From the NCBI RefSeq assembly GCF_042427745.1, contig NZ_JBHMFA010000032.1: 38,011 nt of DNA; one strand, written 5' to 3'. The notes beneath the pieces were generated by a model that did not search any database, had not been told where the DNA came from, and was given only the letters and a program-made list of their open reading frames with translations. Of this stretch, positions 25,450-35,500 are shown piece after piece (within the stretch, counting starts at the first letter, position 1; every line of letters begins with the position of its first letter). The DNA is from Algibacter miyuki (GTDB lineage Bacteria; Bacteroidota; Bacteroidia; Flavobacteriales; Flavobacteriaceae). The translations under genes were made by a program, and so were the position numbers.

Positions 25450-27246
25450 ATGACAACAAAAGCAAGTACTGCAAGCAAAAACGGAGAGGTATCAGCCACC
25501 GTGAAAAATGAAGCCAAGAAGAAATTGACTCAAAGCGCCATTGGACTTCAAGTTCAAGAACTACCTATCGGAAGGATTATTCCTGACCCAATGCAACCAA
25601 GAAAAACCTTTAACGAGGATACTCTTAAGCAGCTGTCTGAAAGCATCGAAGAACACGGTGTCCTTCAGCCTATTACAGTTCGAAAATCTGGAAAGGATTA
25701 CATCATCGTAATGGGAGAGCGTAGGTATCGCGCAAGTAAATTGGCGAGGAAGAACACAATTCCGAGTATCGTAAGAGCATACGGTAATAATGATGTTCTC
25801 GAAATTCAAATTATCGAAAATCTGCAAAGACAGGATGTTGAGCCTACCGAAGAAGCCGAAGCGGTAGCGTTCCTAATCGAAAAATATTCACCAACGGAGA
25901 TTTCAAAACGGTTGGGAAGAACAGAAAACTTTGTAAGGCAACGTTTAAAATTAGCAGGTCTAATTGAAGGTTTTAAAGTCTTTGTTCGTAATGGCGAAAT
26001 GACGATTTCGTTAGGCGTAGGTGTTGCACTTTTCGAGCCAGAGGCACAGCAAATGATGCTAGAGACAATGGGCGAAGAATTTAATGCCCATCAAATTAAT
26101 CAGATGATTAAAAACCAGACTTATGATTTAGAAAATGCACCTTTCGATGTGGTTGATGAAAAATTGATTACTAAAGTTGGTGCTTGTACAACATGTCCGT
26201 TCAATGCAGCAAATCAAGGTAATTTGTTCGGCGATGATAAAATGGTGTGTACAAAATCAGCCTGTTATGAAATGAAGAAAAGCAAATCGTTTTTGAACTT
26301 GATTGAAAAATCAAAGAATGATAATGTGTTGTTGATTCCTGAAATTCACAAATACTGGGCGGATGACGACAATAACCAGCTCGTTATATCGCAATTGGAA
26401 AAAACTGGATTGAAAGTTTACCTTCTGGATGATGTTGAAATAATCGAAGAGCCAATTGAGCCAACAATAGAAATAATTAAGAAAGAATACCAACATTACG
26501 ACTATTCTGAAGATGAACTGAAAGCTGAACTTGAAGAAGCGATTGATAATTATAAGGAAGAATTGGAAACACACAATTCCGCAAAAGAAAATGGATTTGT
26601 AAATGGGATTATGTTTCATCCAAAAACGTATTTACATAAAGCAGTTTTTGTGAAGATAGTAGAAGATTCAAAAAACGAAAATTCTATATATTCGGAACCG
26701 TTGGCAAATAGAAAGATGGCAGAATGTTCGCAAGAAGAGCAAATCGTTAAAATCAACGAAAGAGAGATACGAAAGCGACACATTGAGCACAATAAGGAGT
26801 TTGAGGACATAGTTCAGATGATTCATCAAACCGATTATATTGAAAAGAAGAAATCGCTTTCAGTAGATGAAATGGTGGCTTTCTCATTAACCTTATATGA
26901 GAACAATGTAGACTATGTAGGTCGACAAAAGCACTTTTCAAAATTATTAGGCAACACATCCAAGAAGACTGATGTGGAAACTGTCGAGAGCTTCAAAAAG
27001 AATTTCAAAAGGGAGACCTTTTATAAGTTGATTCGGTACATCCTTACCAAGCAAGTCCATTTTGGCGAAAGCAATCACGTTAATGACTTAACGAACATTT
27101 CATTCTACAATGCGATGCAAGGGTATTATAAAACTCAAATTGCCAATATTGAAAAGCAATATGCCGAAGAGAGAAACAAGCGTGAAGCACGTTTGAAAGA
27201 GCGAATAGGAAATCTTGAAAAGAAAATTCAGGAATTAAACGATTAG
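25450..27246 (+). CDS. ParB/RepB/Spo0J-like DNA-binding protein
   Basis: A 598-aa protein. Residues about 35-135 form the ParB N-terminal (nuclease/CTPase-like) domain with GERRYRA (89-95) and ENLQRQD (123-129), followed by the helix-turn-helix of about 147-168. It is about twice the length of chromosomal ParB. A four-cysteine cluster (C246, C249, C267, C272) could bind zinc, and the C-terminus is a charged coiled coil. No parA lies beside it. Such long ParB proteins are common on Bacteroidota plasmids and integrative elements, and it suggests that the surrounding region is mobile DNA. Its function (segregation, transcription or replication) is unclear. Confidence 0.85.
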   Translation: MTTKASTASKNGEVSATVKNEAKKKLTQSAIGLQVQELPIGRIIPDPMQPRKTFNEDTLKQLSESIEEHGVLQPITVRKSGKDYIIVMGERRYRASKLARKNTIPSIVRAYGNNDVLEIQIIENLQRQDVEPTEEAEAVAFLIEKYSPTEISKRLGRTENFVRQRLKLAGLIEGFKVFVRNGEMTISLGVGVALFEPEAQQMMLETMGEEFNAHQINQMIKNQTYDLENAPFDVVDEKLITKVGACTTCPFNAANQGNLFGDDKMVCTKSACYEMKKSKSFLNLIEKSKNDNVLLIPEIHKYWADDDNNQLVISQLEKTGLKVYLLDDVEIIEEPIEPTIEIIKKEYQHYDYSEDELKAELEEAIDNYKEELETHNSAKENGFVNGIMFHPKTYLHKAVFVKIVEDSKNENSIYSEPLANRKMAECSQEEQIVKINEREIRKRHIEHNKEFEDIVQMIHQTDYIEKKKSLSVDEMVAFSLTLYENNVDYVGRQKHFSKLLGNTSKKTDVETVESFKKNFKRETFYKLIRYILTKQVHFGESNHVNDLTNISFYNAMQGYYKTQIANIEKQYAEERNKREARLKERIGNLEKKIQELND

Positions 27247-27265
27247 CTTTTGTTGTTGGAAGTAA

Positions 27266-27297
27266 GGGGGCAGCATTCGTGCTGGCTCTTATTTTTT
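27266..27297 (+). terminator. Intrinsic terminator of the parB-like gene
   Basis: GGGGGCAGCA and TGCTGGCTCT form a stem with one G-G mismatch around a TTCG tetraloop, followed by TATTTTTT. Confidence 0.75.
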
Positions 27298-27502
27298 ATA
27301 CAAAAACCATCTTTAGAGAAGATGGATGAGTAAAATCTGCTTAATCTGACACGTGTTAATAGGTTTTGTTTTAACTTAAGATGGATACAAGACCAATGAA
27401 CTCATTTTATAATAAAAGTATCTCTATTGCTATAAAAAGGAGGTGAATTATTTATTGAAGCTTTCAATAAATCAGTATAAAATATTCGTTTTTTTAAACT
27501 AT

Positions 27503-27532
27503 TTTGTTATTTTTAGTACCTCCCTATGTTTT
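27503..27532 (+). promoter_or_regulatory. Candidate cas1-cas2 promoter
   Basis: TTTG (27503-27506), an 18-bp spacer and TATGTTTT (27525-27532) come close to the Bacteroidota -33/-7 consensus. Transcription would start near 27539, 25 bases before the cas1 ATG. Confidence 0.45.
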
Positions 27533-27563
27533 TTTGATTAGTCTTTATTATTAATAATTAACT

Positions 27564-28448
27564 ATGCTGAAAAAAACATTATTATTCTCGAATAAGTGCT
27601 CGATCACAACAAAAAACTGCCAATTAGTAATTAAATCTGAAACAAGAGATGGTACAATCCCAATCGAAGACATTGGATTTGTTGTTATAGATAACCCTGA
27701 AATTTATATAAGTATCACGGCATTAAATTCATTAATTGAAAATAACGCTTCGGTAATTACATGTAATAAAACCCATTTACCACATGGGATGTTTCTAAAC
27801 CTTAATAGTCACCATATTCAACAAGCTGTTTTTAAACATCAAATAGCGGCTAGTGCTCCTTTGAAAAAACAACTTTGGCAACAAACAATTGTTGAAAAAA
27901 TTAAAAATCAGGGCGTATTATTACAGCAAATTACAAAAAGGAAAAATAAATTTGATTTTTTAGCTAGTAAAGTTCTTAGTGGAGATACTACTAATATGGA
28001 AGCTGTAGCAGCGAAGTTTTACTGGAAATCTTTTTTTGACATAGAATTTAAACGCGAGCGTTTTGGAAATTACCCAAACAACTTATTAAATTATGGCTAC
28101 GCTATTTTAAGAGCGGCAACTGCCAGAGCGTTGTCCGGTAGTGGCTTGTTAAACACTTTAGGTATACATCATAAAAGTAAATACAACGCTTTTGCTCTTG
28201 CTGATGATATAATGGAGCCTTTTCGCCCAATTATAGATGAAGCGGTATATACTATTATGGAACACTATGATGAACAGGAACTTAATACCGAAATTAAATC
28301 TGTTTTATTAGAAACGTTAACACGAACGGTTTATTTTAAAAATGAAAAAAGTACATTAATGGTTGCTTTGCAAAAAACAGCAAGTTCTTTGCAGCAATGC
28401 TATAGTGGTAAAAGAAAAAAAATCAATTACCCTAAATTATGGAACTAA
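27564..28448 (+). CDS. cas1: Type II CRISPR integrase Cas1
   Basis: A 294-aa Cas1, the metal-dependent integrase that inserts new spacers with Cas2. The N-terminal beta-domain covers about 1-85, and the helical catalytic domain follows. Metal ligands can be placed as E146 (TNMEAVAAKFYW), H203 (GIHHKSKYN) and the D215/E218 pair (LADDIMEPFRP). The length and the FALADDIMEPFRP motif fit type II Cas1. The gene overlaps cas2 by 10 bp. It lies on the opposite strand to cas9, and the two flank the array. Confidence 0.96.
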   Translation: MLKKTLLFSNKCSITTKNCQLVIKSETRDGTIPIEDIGFVVIDNPEIYISITALNSLIENNASVITCNKTHLPHGMFLNLNSHHIQQAVFKHQIAASAPLKKQLWQQTIVEKIKNQGVLLQQITKRKNKFDFLASKVLSGDTTNMEAVAAKFYWKSFFDIEFKRERFGNYPNNLLNYGYAILRAATARALSGSGLLNTLGIHHKSKYNAFALADDIMEPFRPIIDEAVYTIMEHYDEQELNTEIKSVLLETLTRTVYFKNEKSTLMVALQKTASSLQQCYSGKRKKINYPKLWN

Positions 28449-28768
28449 ACGGTTATAGAATTATGTGGCTATTTGTCTTTTTTGATTTACCAACAGATAC
28501 AGCTAAAGATCGAAAGAATGCTTCGGGATTTAGAAAAAACTTACTAAAAGATGGTTTTACCATGATGCAATACTCCGTATATATGCGGCATTGTGCAAGT
28601 AGTGAAAGTGCAGATGCCCATGAAAAAAGGATAAAAAAACTATTACCTCCTTTTGGAAAAGTGAGTATTTTGAGGATTACCGATAAGCAATTTGGTAATA
28701 TTATGAATTTTTGGGGTAGGGCAGCTCAACCTAAAGAACCCCAACCAACTCAGTTAGAACTCTTTTAA
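28439..28768 (+). CDS. cas2: CRISPR-associated Cas2
   Basis: A 109-aa Cas2 that forms the adaptor dimer in the Cas1-Cas2 spacer-integration complex. It has the ferredoxin-like start with VFFDLPTDT, then DGFTMMQYSVYMRHC, typical of type II Cas2. Its start lies within the 3' end of cas1, so translation is coupled. A terminator and about 50 bp separate it from the first repeat. No csn2 or cas4 is present, which places the locus in subtype II-C. Confidence 0.96.
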   Translation: MELNGYRIMWLFVFFDLPTDTAKDRKNASGFRKNLLKDGFTMMQYSVYMRHCASSESADAHEKRIKKLLPPFGKVSILRITDKQFGNIMNFWGRAAQPKEPQPTQLELF

Positions 28769-28772
28769 ATTA

Positions 28773-28821
28773 AAAAAACGACTCAATTTCACCTTATCAC
28801 TGTGAAAAAGAATCGTTTTTT
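28773..28821 (+). terminator. Hairpin terminator between cas2 and the array (likely bidirectional)
   Basis: AAAAAACGA (28773-28781) pairs with TCGTTTTTT (28813-28821), with an inner TTTCAC/GTGAAA pair. T-tract and A-tract flank the stem, so it could stop cas2 transcripts and, from the other side, pre-crRNA transcripts. Confidence 0.75.
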
Positions 28822-28873
28822 GTAACAATATTTAATTATAAGCCCTTAGTTATTAGAAGGTAACAAGTCAATT

Positions 28874-31800
28874 AATATCGTGTTTTCTAATCTTTAATCA
28901 AACCACAACTTCAGAGTGTTCTTACATCTGTAATATAATAATATCGTGTTTTCTAATCTTTAATCAAACCACAACTTGTCAATGCTCCTTTTTGAAAAGG
29001 CTTTTAATATCGTGTTTTCTAATCTTTAATCAAACCACAACTGCATAAGCAAGACATTAAAATCAATGTTAAATATCGTGTTTTCTAATCTTTAATCAAA
29101 CCACAACAGGATTTAATAAATACCCAGCATCATCATAATATCGTGTTTTCTAATCTTTAATCAAACCACAACAATACAGAAGCAATGCTTAACAATCCTG
29201 AAAATATCGTGTTTTCTAATCTTTAATCAAACCACAACCTACCGATAAGTTGGTGGTAAATTTCCGCAAATATCGTGTTTTCTAATCTTTAATCAAACCA
29301 CAACGGGCGTGTAATTGTCCTTTTTCGTCCTTGCAATATCGTGTTTTCTAATCTTTAATCAAACCACAACCAAATATTAAGTATCTTACCTATAAAATCA
29401 AATATCGTGTTTTCTAATCTTTAATCAAACCACAACTTAGAGGTTCGTGGAGCTATGGACGATGAAATATCGTGTTTTCTAATCTTTAATCAAACCACAA
29501 CCGATGAGTAGTAAAGAATCAATAGAGTTTTAATATCGTGTTTTCTAATCTTTAATCAAACCACAACCGTTTTTAAACACTACAATAGATGCAGGATAAT
29601 ATCGTGTTTTCTAATCTTTAATCAAACCACAACTAAGCCTCTGTAACTTCATCGGGTAACGTAATATCGTGTTTTCTAATCTTTAATCAAACCACAACTT
29701 ATTAATATAAATTATATTGTTTGTTCCAAATATCGTGTTTTCTAATCTTTAATCAAACCACAACCGGCAAGCATTAAAATACCTACTATATTTAAATATC
29801 GTGTTTTCTAATCTTTAATCAAACCACAACAACTAACGGCTCAATTATCGATTTCGGAACAATATCGTGTTTTCTAATCTTTAATCAAACCACAACGTAT
29901 GTATTGTCTAATTTTTCACACTTAATAATATCGTGTTTTCTAATCTTTAATCAAACCACAACCGCACCGTCGCCCGTAAACTCGTTAGCTTCAATATCGT
30001 GTTTTCTAATCTTTAATCAAACCACAACCATACTTGACCGTCTAAAGGACTTAAACCAATATCGTGTTTTCTAATCTTTAATCAAACCACAACTTTAAGT
30101 CCTCAACAAAACCGTAATTATTAAATATCGTGTTTTCTAATCTTTAATCAAACCACAACCATTAACAATATTTACAGCACGTTGATTCTAATATCGTGTT
30201 TTCTAATCTTTAATCAAACCACAACGTAACGATTAAAGGTAATCAAAACTTATTAAATATCGTGTTTTCTAATCTTTAATCAAACCACAACAAAAAACAT
30301 TGAAGATGGCACCAGTGTGCGAATATCGTGTTTTCTAATCTTTAATCAAACCACAACTTAGAATTTAGTGGTAAATACGTAGATCAAAATATCGTGTTTT
30401 CTAATCTTTAATCAAACCACAACACCTATTTACAACGGTAACAGTTTAAAAAAATATCGTGTTTTCTAATCTTTAATCAAACCACAACATTTCCCTCATT
30501 CTTTTATCATAAACATAAAATATCGTGTTTTCTAATCTTTAATCAAACCACAACCTATCAATCCCGTAACTATACATAACAGGCAATATCGTGTTTTCTA
30601 ATCTTTAATCAAACCACAACTATAAGCATACAATATTAGGAGGTTTTAGAATATCGTGTTTTCTAATCTTTAATCAAACCACAACACTGTACTGGTTACG
30701 GAATGATATATTAGAAATATCGTGTTTTCTAATCTTTAATCAAACCACAACCTATGTACTTAACTAAATGAATAAACTGTTAATATCGTGTTTTCTAATC
30801 TTTAATCAAACCACAACCTCTCTAGCCTATCTTGTACAAGTTCAGATAATATCGTGTTTTCTAATCTTTAATCAAACCACAACTGAAACACATAATGATA
30901 CTCCTGTGATACGAATATCGTGTTTTCTAATCTTTAATCAAACCACAACTACACTCGTAAACGTTCTTTGTACCTTTCAAATATCGTGTTTTCTAATCTT
31001 TAATCAAACCACAACCGCAGGCGGTAATTGCGCATACACCTGAAAAATATCGTGTTTTCTAATCTTTAATCAAACCACAACGACAAAGATACTGACATAT
31101 ACTGACATATAAATATCGTGTTTTCTAATCTTTAATCAAACCACAACTTAATTAATAGCCCATCCTTATATATTTCTAATATCGTGTTTTCTAATCTTTA
31201 ATCAAACCACAACCTAAAATAACATTTGCAGATAAGGTTGATTAATATCGTGTTTTCTAATCTTTAATCAAACCACAACCACGACCTTGTACAAGATATG
31301 TATTTAAAGAATATCGTGTTTTCTAATCTTTAATCAAACCACAACAACGCATCCTTTGTTTTGTTTAAAATCATCAATATCGTGTTTTCTAATCTTTAAT
31401 CAAACCACAACATACTAGCACCCCATTCATCATATTTATTAAATATCGTGTTTTCTAATCTTTAATCAAACCACAACCTTTACGCTTTCAGTAACGCCTG
31501 CATCGGTAATATCGTGTTTTCTAATCTTTAATCAAACCACAACCTTTAGGCACAGTGTATTTAAGCGTATCGAATATCGTGTTTTCTAATCTTTAATCAA
31601 ACCACAACCTATTACTTCAATGCTTGGTTCGTCAAATAATATCGTGTTTTCTAATCTTTAATCAAACCACAACTACGCAACGAGACACTTGTCAAGTAAG
31701 AATAATATCGTGTTTTCTAATCTTTAATCAAACCACAACAAACAATGGCTGGTACTTTGGCGGTAGATAAATATCGTGTTTTCTAATCTTTAATCAAACC

Positions 31801-32465
31801 ACAACTCCGTAATAGAATTATCAGTACTCGACATGAATATCGTGTTTTCTAATCTTTAATCAAACCACAACTATTGCTTTAACGATGTCGTGGCAGAAAT
31901 GAATATCGTGTTTTCTAATCTTTAATCAAACCACAACAGCCACACAGCCTACCGTAACAGGTGCAACAATATCGTGTTTTCTAATCTTTAATCAAACCAC
32001 AACTAGAAGATGAAGACGGTGCAATATTAGATGAATATCGTGTTTTCTAATCTTTAATCAAACCACAACTTAATACCTTGCGTTATTTGAGCCATACTAA
32101 ATATCGTGTTTTCTAATCTTTAATCAAACCACAACCTATACTCACCTCCTGTTATCTTATCAAAGAATATCGTGTTTTCTAATCTTTAATCAAACCACAA
32201 CTCGGCATGTGCAAACTCGTCTATAGTTAGGAATATCGTGTTTTCTAATCTTTAATCAAACCACAACGATAGTTACACAATACAAGAATTAGTAAATAAT
32301 ATCGTGTTTTCTAATCTTTAATCAAACCACAACAGTGAATTAGTGGCACGATAAAGCGCTATTAATATCGTGTTTTCTAATCTTTAATCAAACCACAACC
32401 TTAAGACATTTCTTTTAGTTTAGAAAATTAATATCGTGTTTTTTGACTTTTAATCAAACCAAATA
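28874..32465 (-). CRISPR. Type II-C CRISPR array, 55 repeats and 54 spacers
   Basis: The repeat is 36 bp and, in crRNA sense (minus strand), begins GTTGTGGTTTGATTAAAG and ends AACACGATATT. I counted 54 near-perfect repeats plus one degenerate repeat at 32430-32465. Spacers are 29-30 bp; the period is 66 bp. The crRNA direction comes from the tracrRNA anti-repeat at 36970-36994, which copies the plus-strand repeat, so crRNA must be read from the minus strand, the same strand as cas9. The degenerate repeat is at the cas9 side, so new spacers probably enter at the cas2 side. No open reading frame within the array should be read as a gene. Confidence 0.97.
32430..32465 (-). repeat. Degenerate terminal repeat of the array
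   Basis: The cas9-proximal repeat keeps AATATCGTGTTTT and TTTAATCAAACC but differs in the middle (TTGAC replaces CTAATC) and at its plus-strand end. It marks the old end of the array. Read on the minus strand, its edge has CATATTTGG, a possible weak -7 element for pre-crRNA. Confidence 0.85.
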
Positions 32466-32530
32466 TGTCAAGGAACTTATTATTTGTTTCGAGGAATGGG
32501 TTGATGTTTTTCTCTCGAAGAATCAAATTG

Positions 32531-35500
32531 TTATATTATTTCTAGTTTTCCAATTGAATTTATCTTAAAATCATAACCTTCTACAAGGCAATCAAAACTA
32601 TTAACTCCCACCTTTATCCATGGATATTTTTTGTGCTCGCCAATATTTTTCCCTCCTTTCATACCACTTTTTAGTCCCATAATAGATGTTAGAGTTTTCT
32701 TTTCTCTAGCTTCAGTATGATGTAATAACTTTATTTCTGCATATTTTTCAACATCCATTTGGGTAATTTGAAACAAACGTTCTAACAATTGTAGTTCATC
32801 CATTTCAAATAATTCTTCAGGATTCTTGTCATAAACAAGAACCATTTTTCCCTTTGTTAAAACATATTTTAATGGATTGTTATTTTTATCTTTTTCTGGA
32901 GCAATTGGATAGAGTTGATTATTAGTATTACTCTTTTTAAAATAACTACCTGCGTCCAAATTATTAATTAATAAATTAGATCTTGTCACTTTACCTTTTC
33001 CATCAACCCCCTCATAAATAGCCATGCAATAATTACTGTCATTCTTTGCAAAATAATGTTGTTTGTGTTCATGCCTTGATACATCTCGGTGCTTTTTTAT
33101 TTCTAAAGGTACTTTTACATCTGTTGCAAAATATCGAATCTTTTTTATCGGTATAGGGTTTCCTTTTTTATTAGGCAAAACATAAAGCTCATGGTCCATT
33201 TTGTACATTAATGTTTCAATTTTAGCTTTTAAAATTACTTCTTCTGCATCACTAACTTTATTAAGTTGCTTTTTAAAAGTATCAATTTCTTTCTTTATTA
33301 TCTTTTCTTCTTTACGTGCATTAGTTACAATTTCTTTAATTCTATCATCAACAATGTTTTTTAAATCTGAGTCAGAAAAACTATCTATCGGTTTTCTTAA
33401 TACATACTTTACTACCTCTTCAATCTCTCCTTTTTTATTGGTTTCTTCTCTTTTTATAGCACCATAAAAGCTTTCTTTATGCAAAGTATCTCTCACGGTA
33501 TCTCCTTGTTTATACTTAATATTACCATTACTATTTCTTTGTATAATACCTCGTTTTCTAATCGCTTTTTTACTTTGTATAGGTAAGACATCAGGTGTAT
33601 GATGACTAATTAGTGTATTGTTATCAAAATTATTAACATCGGTATTAAAGCCTTTCCATGGTATTCTATGTTTAAAGGAAGGTTTTTGCTTTCCGTAAAA
33701 CTGATAGTCTTCGTAATTATGATAATAACTTGCCAAGGCATCATTAATATCTTTTTCGCAACACGCAACAACTACTGCGTCTTTTGCATGATGTGCATGG
33801 TTAATTCTTTCTTTTTTATCTAAGCCCCAAATATCTCTTAAATTGGACGTTGTTTTTCCTTTTACGGGGTATACTTTGGTAAATAATGATTTTAAAAACA
33901 AGTTTCCGTACTTGCTAATAATGCCAATGTCTACAGATTGACTGTTTCTAAATCCTCTAGGTATTTCAGTTATAATAAAAGTTTTATATTTATCCTTTAG
34001 GTAATTATATTCAAAACGTAATTTGGTTCTATTTTGAATATATCTATCCCTATTTTCTTTTGTTGTTGCTCCTCTAACTTTTTTAGTAATATCCCTAATT
34101 TGATTTTCTAAACTTTTATATTTAGCATACCAATGGCTTATTCTTGGCATGATCTCCTCATGATTATTACATTCGGTTGGTATTTTATCTTTTTTAAGAT
34201 CTCTATTATAAACGGAACAACAAAGCGTTTTATTTATTTGAGAATTATCTAAACTTTTACTTCTTGGTATAGTGTGTTCAATATCAAATTTTGGGTTTGC
34301 TCCAATAAAATCAGATATACAAATGGTTTTTCCTGTATATAAACAAATATGATTTTGCTCTTTCCATAATTGATATTTTAAAATATCATTTTCTGTTGGT
34401 TCATAATTAGAATTTACAACATCATTACAATTGACTAATTGTAACTCTCCTTTTAATATTGCTATAATCTCTTTCTTGTAATCGTTATTTCTGTTTTGCA
34501 AATCATTCTGCCATTGCCTAATTGCTGTTCTTTCATTAGCACTTTTAAGTTCTCTAGCCATTTCAATTCTAACAATTGTATTCTCATCAATAGCATCGTC
34601 TTTTATTAATTGATTAATAACCTTACGCAATTGATGAAGTGCTCGCATTGCCATAGGGTTTTTAATAGATGAAATTAACGGGCTTCCTAAATATAACTTG
34701 CCGTCTAATTCACTACGCTTTGCTTGTTTATAAACTTCAATCGCAGATGGGTGATAAAGTTTTTTTAGTTGTTCTGGCTCAACATTAAAATTATCACGTA
34801 AAAACGTTTTTACACGCTCGTCTAATGTTTCTTTTTTCATGAATTCTCCAAGACCAGAGTTTAATTTCATTTGAGTAGAAAAAAGCTTAAAGTTATCCGT
34901 TAAAATAGTTTCTTTTTCTTCATGTAAAAATAAATCCCAACGTTTTAATCCATAATAGCTTATAACACTTTTATTAATATCCTTTTTATAAGCCTCAACA
35001 ACAAAACTATTTTTATCACTCCAGGTTTCTTTATTGTCTTTTACCGTTTTTATTAAACCATTAACAATCTCTACCATATTTTTATAAATGTTATAGCTAT
35101 CTATAATTGAAAACAACTCTTTATTTATAACTTTTATATCAGCTTCATTATTCCATATGGATTTAGGTAAAACAGTTTTTAAATTTGCTAAAAATACAGC
35201 ATGAGAATAGAGCAAACCTTTTTCTAAATATGGTAAAATGTTACGAATAGCTTTTAAACTTAGTGATCCATAATCTTGTTTTAACTTTATTTTTGAAAAC
35301 TTGGTAGCGGTATCAGCATCACAACCTAAATAATTAATTACAAATTGTTTTAGTTTTTCGGTTTTATCAAATCTAAAAAGTACGTGCCAAATGGTATCAA
35401 TTATTTGATAGGGTGTTTTATTAGAATTATCTTTATTTTTTTTATTGAAATTTTCAACTAAATAAGTTTTCCAATCTTCACCAAAAACAGATCTTAAATT

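Larger units (their letters stand above)
27247..27563. other. Gap between parB-like gene and cas1
   Basis: Holds the ParB terminator (27266-27297), a CCATCTT/AAGATGG hairpin (27307-27325), a perfect inverted repeat TTTATTGAA/TTCAATAAA (27451-27471) and a candidate cas1 promoter. No gene is visible. Confidence 0.6.

Noticed and set aside
30768..31043. 91-aa open frame inside the CRISPR array
   Set aside because: It translates the repeat unit over and over (ISCFLIFNQTTT) and has no separate existence.
31081..31110. Spacer with an internal tandem ACTGACATAT as a sign of array rearrangement
   Set aside because: The repeat lies within one spacer of normal length, so it more likely reflects the source sequence.
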